From Chitinophagaceae bacterium (lineage in GTDB: Bacteria; Bacteroidota; Bacteroidia; Chitinophagales; Chitinophagaceae), in assembly GCA_019454915.1 (NCBI GenBank), contig JACFNM010000090.1, forward strand, positions 1 through 8,905: 8,905 nucleotides of DNA, in the 5' to 3' direction. A model generated the notes under the pieces. The model saw only the letters and a program-made list of their open reading frames with translations. It made no database searches and was not told where the DNA came from. Positions 5,014 to 8,905 of the stretch are shown one piece after another (the stretch's first letter is position 1; the number at the start of each line of letters is the position of its first letter). Both the position numbers and the translations under genes were made by a program.

Positions 5014-7536
5014 ATGGATACCAGGAGAGATTTTATCAAGAAAGCAGCTTTATTAACCGGAGGAACCGGTGTTTTCAGCGGAATACCGCCATCCATTCAA
5101 AAGGCATTCGCAATCAATCCGGACAAAGGCACTACTTATCTGGATGCGGAGCATGTCGTTTTTCTGATGCAGGAGAATCGCTCGTTTGATCATTGCTATG
5201 GCACCCTACAGGGAGTTCGTGGATTTAATGACCCAAGGGCCATTACCCTGCCCAATAAGAATAAAGTATGGTTACAAACCAATTCCAGAGGTGAAACCTA
5301 TGCGCCTTTTCGGCTGGATTTAAAAGAAAGCAACATCACCTGGCAGGGTTCATTACCCCATAGCTGGACAGATATGAATGATGCCAAAAACCAGGGGAAG
5401 CATGATAATTGGCTCGAATCAAAAAAATCGGGACATAAAGAAGTAAGACAAATGCCCATCACCATGGGCCACTTTACAAGGCAGGACATACCGTTTTATT
5501 ATGCTTTGGCAGATGCCTTCACCGTGTGTGACCAGCACTTCTGTGCTTCACTAACGGGCACTACGCCTAACAGGGTTTATTTCTGGACGGGCACGGTGAG
5601 AGAACGGCACGATGAAAATGTGAAAGCCAATGTATTTAATTCTGACATAACCTACTCGAGAGAAGCTTCCTGGAAAACCTTCCCGGAATATCTGGAAGAA
5701 AATAGTATCCCCTGGAGGATTTATCAGAATGAACTGAGTATAGAGACGGGTTTTGAAGGAGACGAAGAAGACTGGCTCGCCAACTTCACTAACAATCCCA
5801 TTGAATGGTTCACTCAATATCATGTGCGTTTGTCGCTTGGACACAGACAGTATCTCGACAGAATGGAGAAAACGCTTCCGGTATATATCAGAGGAATAGA
5901 AGAAAAACTAAAAGGAGTGGCGGATGGAAGCATGGAAAAAGAAGAACTTCAGAAAGAACTGGCAAAAAATCAAAACCTTCTGGCTTCTGTAAGAAAAGAA
6001 AGACAAGTTCATAATTTGGAAGAATACAACAAATTATCGGAATGGCATAAGAACCTTCATGACAAGGCTTTTACCGATAACCGTAATGACCCCGATTACC
6101 GTAAACTGACTACGATATCTTATAGTGACAACGGAACAAAACGGAAAATGGAGATTCCCCGGGGCGACGTATTACATCAATTCAGGGAAGATGTTCAGTC
6201 AGGTAAATTACCGATGGTTTCATGGGTAGTGGCACCCTGTAATTTCTCTGATCATCCCGGTGCGCCCTGGTACGGCGCATGGTTCCTGAGTGAAGTAATT
6301 GATATCCTCACCCAGAATCCGGAAGTATGGAAGAAAACTATCTTCATCCTGAATTACGATGAAAACGACGGATACTACGATCATATTCCTCCATTCTCTG
6401 CACCTAATCCTTATAAGGAAAACAGCGGGTTGGTATCTGAAGGGATTACACCCAAGACCGAGTACGTCAGTTTTCAGCAGCAATGGATGAAAGACAAGGG
6501 TATCAATAAAAACGACAGGGAGGGTTCCATCGGGCTCGGTTTCAGAGTGCCTATGGTAGTTGCTTCACCCTGGAGCCGCGGTGGATACGTTAATTCACAG
6601 GTTTTTGATCTAACCTCGCCTATTCAGTTCCTGGAGCATTTTCTTAGTCATAAGACAGGCAAGAAAATAGAATGTGAAAACATTAGCCAATGGCGTCGCA
6701 CAGTGAGCGGCAATATCAGTTCTGTTTTCAGACCCTATAATGGGGAAAATATTCCATCGCCAAAACCGGTAGAAAAAATACCGTTCTTAGAGAGTATTCA
6801 TAAGGCACAGTTTAAGGGATTACCATCAGGATTCAAAAATCTCAGCGATGCTGAAATAGCACAATTCAACAAAGATCCCTATAGCTCGCCATTAATGCCC
6901 CAACAGGAAAAGGGCACCCGGCCGGCTTCGGCACTTCCCTACGAACTGTACGTAGACGGCAAAATCAGTGAGGATAGAAAGTCCTTCAAGGTAAAATTTA
7001 AAGCGGGGAAGGAAGTATTTGGGGCCGCTTCAGCGGGATCACCGTTTTTGGTGTATACGCCAAACGAAGATCCCATACCCCGCAACTATGCAGTAAAAGC
7101 AGGCGACCAACTGGTTGACTCCTGGGTGATATCCGGCAATAATAATTATCATTTTAGGGTTTATGGTCCCAATGGGTTCTTCCGTGAATTTACCGGAAAC
7201 CTCCAAGATCCTTCACTGGATGTCGCTTTGGATTATCAGCATACCGGTCTTTCCAAAAAATCGCTTACAGGCAATGTGGAAATTAAAATGAGGAATACGG
7301 GTAAACAAAAACTGACCGTAGAGATCATCGACAATTCTTACAAGGCGAAGAAACAAACCAAAGTCATTAACCCCGGCGCCCAGGCAAGTATCATCGCCGA
7401 CCTCTCAAAGAGTTCAGGATGGTATGATTTGAGCGTAAAAGTGAAAGGGCAGAATGATTTTGAGAAAAGATACGCCGGAAGAGTGGAAACCGGAAAAACA
7501 AGTATTACTGACCCGTTAATGGGCAGAGAAATATAA
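5014..7536 (+). CDS. Phosphocholine-type phospholipase C, Tat-exported
   Basis: Secreted or periplasmic phosphoesterase of the non-haemolytic PlcN/PlcH and AcpA superfamily, cleaving phosphatidylcholine-like lipids to phosphocholine and diacylglycerol. A twin-arginine signal opens the protein (TRRDFIKK, residues 3-10, then a hydrophobic run and likely cleavage after AFA near 33). The core shows QENRSFDH (53-60, metal ligands in the family), HFTRQDIP (153-160), SLTGTTPNR (179-187, the segment of the catalytic Thr in relatives), DHPGAPWYG (413-421) and NYDENDGYYDH (447-457, second ligand set). A charged, helical stretch (about 270-349) lies between the two halves of the catalytic core. Two beta-rich C-terminal domains of the DUF756 type follow (about 636-728 and 731-832). 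At 840 residues it looks complete. The 115 bases upstream hold no clear promoter, only a near-match TATTTTG at 4967-4973. A strong terminator follows. Headgroup preference (choline, ethanolamine or sphingomyelin) is not determined. Confidence 0.93.
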   Translation: MDTRRDFIKKAALLTGGTGVFSGIPPSIQKAFAINPDKGTTYLDAEHVVFLMQENRSFDHCYGTLQGVRGFNDPRAITLPNKNKVWLQTNSRGETYAPFRLDLKESNITWQGSLPHSWTDMNDAKNQGKHDNWLESKKSGHKEVRQMPITMGHFTRQDIPFYYALADAFTVCDQHFCASLTGTTPNRVYFWTGTVRERHDENVKANVFNSDITYSREASWKTFPEYLEENSIPWRIYQNELSIETGFEGDEEDWLANFTNNPIEWFTQYHVRLSLGHRQYLDRMEKTLPVYIRGIEEKLKGVADGSMEKEELQKELAKNQNLLASVRKERQVHNLEEYNKLSEWHKNLHDKAFTDNRNDPDYRKLTTISYSDNGTKRKMEIPRGDVLHQFREDVQSGKLPMVSWVVAPCNFSDHPGAPWYGAWFLSEVIDILTQNPEVWKKTIFILNYDENDGYYDHIPPFSAPNPYKENSGLVSEGITPKTEYVSFQQQWMKDKGINKNDREGSIGLGFRVPMVVASPWSRGGYVNSQVFDLTSPIQFLEHFLSHKTGKKIECENISQWRRTVSGNISSVFRPYNGENIPSPKPVEKIPFLESIHKAQFKGLPSGFKNLSDAEIAQFNKDPYSSPLMPQQEKGTRPASALPYELYVDGKISEDRKSFKVKFKAGKEVFGAASAGSPFLVYTPNEDPIPRNYAVKAGDQLVDSWVISGNNNYHFRVYGPNGFFREFTGNLQDPSLDVALDYQHTGLSKKSLTGNVEIKMRNTGKQKLTVEIIDNSYKAKKQTKVINPGAQASIIADLSKSSGWYDLSVKVKGQNDFEKRYAGRVETGKTSITDPLMGREI
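5821..6060 (+). other. Charged helical insertion within the phospholipase C
   Basis: Residues about 270-349 of the phospholipase are rich in Glu, Lys, Arg, Gln and Leu and contain heptad-like runs such as MEKEELQKELAKNQNLLASV. They suggest an antiparallel helical hairpin or coiled coil. The stretch lies between the catalytic motifs SLTGTTPNR and DHPGAP. I believe some other Bacteroidota members have a comparable insert, but I cannot confirm it here. Confidence 0.5.
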
Positions 7537-7563
7537 GCAACCATAATTCCGCATAATCTTAAT

Positions 7564-7598
7564 AAGGGAATAAGCCGGTATGGTTTGTTCCCTTTTTT
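7564..7598 (+). terminator. Intrinsic terminator after the phospholipase C gene
   Basis: AAGGGAA (7564-7570) pairs perfectly with TTCCCTT (7588-7594). Six more inner pairs (TAAGCC with GGTTTG, including two G-U) extend the stem around a GGTAT loop, and TTTTTT (7593-7598) follows. It begins 27 bases after the phospholipase stop. In the opposite direction, serving the converging membrane-protein gene, the stem is the same but only a broken T-tract (TTATTAAG) follows, so termination should be weaker there. Confidence 0.85.
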
Positions 7599-7609
7599 AA
7601 TCATAAATG

Positions 7610-8380
7610 CTAATTCGAAGTAACCGCGTCTATTTTTCTTAACAGGAAACCGGTAACGATATTTTTACCCTTAACCAACCACGAGATTCCGAAAAACAAC
7701 AACATGAATACTTCTAATATATAGACAAAATGCCCCCACAACCAAACCTTATCGTCTGCAAAAACCATCTTGATTAGCAGAAGCAGCAGGCAGACAATAA
7801 TACCCCATCCACAAACCAAATACAACCTGCCTTCCACATTTTTCAGTAATTGCTTACCGGGCTGCCGCCTGAAGTTGATAATACTCATTAAAGCCATTGA
7901 AAAAAAGAATGCAGCGGCAAAGCCCAAATGTATTTTCCCCACTAATTCAGAAGTGACAAAAATATAGAGGTTATCGGTAATTCTGTCCGTTGAGCCCGTG
8001 GGAAAAACAACAATACCCAAGGCACAGCAAGCCGCAAAAGTCGTTACCAGTTTGTCGGTCAGCCAGGAGAACCTATCCTCTTCCCTTTCGCGATATCCTT
8101 TGTAACAAAAAAGAAAAATCGCTACAGTGGTCATGACTCCAATAAACAAAGGCCCCGCGGTTGTGTAATAAAAGCGGCTGATAGACGATTTTAGATCCGC
8201 ACCCGCGATATAAACAGCACTCTGGCTTTCGTCTACGAAGAGCGGGTTATTCAAAAGATTGATGTGATTAAATAGAGCGTTAACGCTCCAGCAAAGAAAA
8301 GGTAAGAGAACACCCAAATAACCAATAAGTCGCCGGAGCGTCAGGTAAGAGATAAGAAAATCATCTTTTTGAGCAGCCAT
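7610..8380 (-). CDS. Six-helix integral membrane protein of unknown function
   Basis: I do not recognise this 256-residue protein with certainty. Hydrophobic segments at about 17-36, 74-93, 110-127, 149-169, 184-205 and 217-236 predict six membrane helices. The N-terminus before helix 1 is short. The polar loop of about 37 residues after helix 1 (ending ADLKSSISRFYYT) is probably extracytoplasmic. The basic loop after helix 2 (YKGYREREEDR) and the one after helix 4 (NFRRQPGKQ) are probably cytoplasmic, by the positive-inside rule. Notable polar or aromatic residues at helix ends include SRFYYT, FPTGSTDR and GKIHLGFAA. The pattern recalls six-helix proteins of the DUF998 or Frag1/DRAM kind, but this is a weak impression and no enzymatic motif is visible. 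It converges on the phospholipase C gene and diverges from the beta-helix gene. The ATG at 8380 is supported by a promoter-like sequence upstream. Confidence 0.75.
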   Translation of the reverse strand: MAAQKDDFLISYLTLRRLIGYLGVLLPFLCWSVNALFNHINLLNNPLFVDESQSAVYIAGADLKSSISRFYYTTAGPLFIGVMTTVAIFLFCYKGYREREEDRFSWLTDKLVTTFAACCALGIVVFPTGSTDRITDNLYIFVTSELVGKIHLGFAAAFFFSMALMSIINFRRQPGKQLLKNVEGRLYLVCGWGIIVCLLLLLIKMVFADDKVWLWGHFVYILEVFMLLFFGISWLVKGKNIVTGFLLRKIDAVTSN

Positions 8381-8413
8381 AACGAAAAAATTTTAATGCA
8401 CGGGAGGTGTATA

Positions 8414-8441
8414 TAAATCTAATCTATAAAATCTTTTCAAA
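8414..8441 (-). promoter_or_regulatory. Candidate promoter of the six-helix membrane protein gene
   Basis: On the minus strand TTTG (8441-8438) is followed after 16 bases by TAGATTTA (8421-8414), which matches TAnnTTTG except for the last base. A start of transcription near 8406 would give a leader of about 25 bases before the ATG at 8380. The region is AT-rich, so chance matches are easier. Confidence 0.4.
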
Positions 8442-8519
8442 AATCAATATCTTTAAAGAGAAGCCTGACTTATTATGTGACGCTTCCCCGTTTAATTATC
8501 TTTCCAAAATAGTCCGGTT

Positions 8520-8905
8520 ATGGTTGATAGGTTTTTTGCGTTATCCCTGCTTATCTGTACCTCTTTTTTGGCTTATTCAACCGAATACCATGTAGCACAA
8601 AAAAGCAGCGACGTAAACATTGGTACTATAAACAAGCCGTTTCGTACGATTAACCATGCTGCACAAATAGCCATGCCGGGGGATACAGTGACGGTACACG
8701 CCGGTGTTTACCGCGAATGGGTAAATCCTCAGAATGGAGGCACGAGTGACGACCGGCGTATCTTATACCGTGCCGCACCCGGAGAAAAAGTGGAGATTAA
8801 AGGATCGGAAATTGTCACCGGATGGAAGCAACAAAAAAATGGAATCTGGAAAGTAGTAATCCCCAATCATTTTTTCAACGGCTATAATTCCTGTAACGAT
8901 CTGGT
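8520..8905 (+). CDS. Secreted parallel beta-helix protein, possible GH120-like glycosidase, 3'-truncated by window edge
   Basis: The gene runs off the right end, leaving 128 complete codons visible. The ATG at 8520 is the only start after the in-frame TAA at 8493. Residues 1-20 (MVDRFFALSLLICTSFLAYS) form a signal peptide, so the product is exported. The mature part begins EYHVAQKSSDVNIGT, then NKPFRTINHAAQIAMPGDTV, VHAGVYREWVNP, GGTSDDRRILYRAAPGEKV and IKGSEIVTGW. The pattern YHVA...PF.TI..AA..A.PGD.V.V..G.YRE is typical of right-handed parallel beta-helix proteins with a DUF1565-like N-terminus. The closest family I can recall is GH120 (beta-xylosidase), whose members start YHVAKxGSD and carry VYREWV and IKGSE. 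The catalytic residues lie outside the window, so activity is unproven and other polysaccharide-acting beta-helix families remain possible. It is divergent from the membrane-protein gene. Confidence 0.75.
   Translation, partial: MVDRFFALSLLICTSFLAYSTEYHVAQKSSDVNIGTINKPFRTINHAAQIAMPGDTVTVHAGVYREWVNPQNGGTSDDRRILYRAAPGEKVEIKGSEIVTGWKQQKNGIWKVVIPNHFFNGYNSCNDL

Noticed and set aside
4683..5096. Minus-strand open frame of 137 codons across the CDF 3' end and the phospholipase start
   Set aside because: It lies opposite two well-supported genes and its intergenic region, and its translation resembles no family and has no membrane or signal features. It is best explained as an antisense shadow.
8497..8504. 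TATCTTTC upstream of the beta-helix gene as a -7 element
   Set aside because: It matches seven of eight positions but lacks a -33 element and lies only 15 bases from the ATG. The evidence is too thin.
8402..8595. GGGAGGT followed by a GTG-started frame of 62 codons
   Set aside because: The purine-rich stretch looks like a Shine-Dalgarno, but it sits in the promoter region of the minus-strand gene. The frame overlaps the signal-peptide start of the beta-helix gene, and Bacteroidota rarely rely on such sites.

Overview
The window reads as chromosomal sequence from a member of the Bacteroidota, probably Chitinophagaceae-like (the family level is a guess). Four things point there. The acyl-CoA dehydrogenase, the cation diffusion facilitator and the phosphocholine-type phospholipase C all have a Bacteroidota-like appearance. 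Shine-Dalgarno sequences are nearly absent before start codons. Several upstream regions carry the Bacteroidota promoter signature (TTTG, about 16-19 bases, TAnnTTTG). Base composition is moderate. No rRNA, tRNA, CRISPR array, insertion sequence or origin was seen, and no gap between genes exceeds 140 bases.

Layout. Bases 1-1445 (+) hold the 3' five-sixths or so of an L-lactate permease gene (lldP/lctP) that enters from the left. Five bases after it, on the minus strand, lies the end of a small toxin-antitoxin cassette. It has an intact UPF0175-type antitoxin gene (1578-1805) with its own promoter, and an overlapping PIN/DUF3368-type toxin gene cut down to 44 codons (1451-1585). Next come yggS (PLP homeostasis protein, 1907-2581) and an acyl-CoA dehydrogenase (2637-3791), both minus and 55 bases apart, probably one transcript. 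A 90-base divergent region separates them from a cation efflux protein of the CDF family (3882-4898, +, TTG start). A large Tat-exported phosphocholine-type phospholipase C follows (5014-7536, +) and ends in a clear intrinsic terminator. A six-helix membrane protein of unknown function (7610-8380, -) converges on it. A second divergent region (8381-8519) leads into a secreted parallel beta-helix protein, possibly a GH120-like glycosidase (8520 to the window end, +, partial).

How the genes work together. Apart from the toxin-antitoxin pair and the probable acyl-CoA dehydrogenase-yggS transcript, the neighbours do not form an evident pathway. They look like independent housekeeping and envelope functions: lactate uptake, acyl-CoA oxidation, PLP buffering, metal efflux, extracytoplasmic phospholipid cleavage and polysaccharide breakdown. 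I found no convincing undescribed multi-gene system. The points most worth a second look are the decayed toxin-antitoxin cassette abutting an lldP gene with an unusual tail, the non-canonical metal-site residues and Cys motif of the CDF protein, a short tandem-like insertion beside the FAD loop of the acyl-CoA dehydrogenase, and the uncharacterised six-helix membrane protein.
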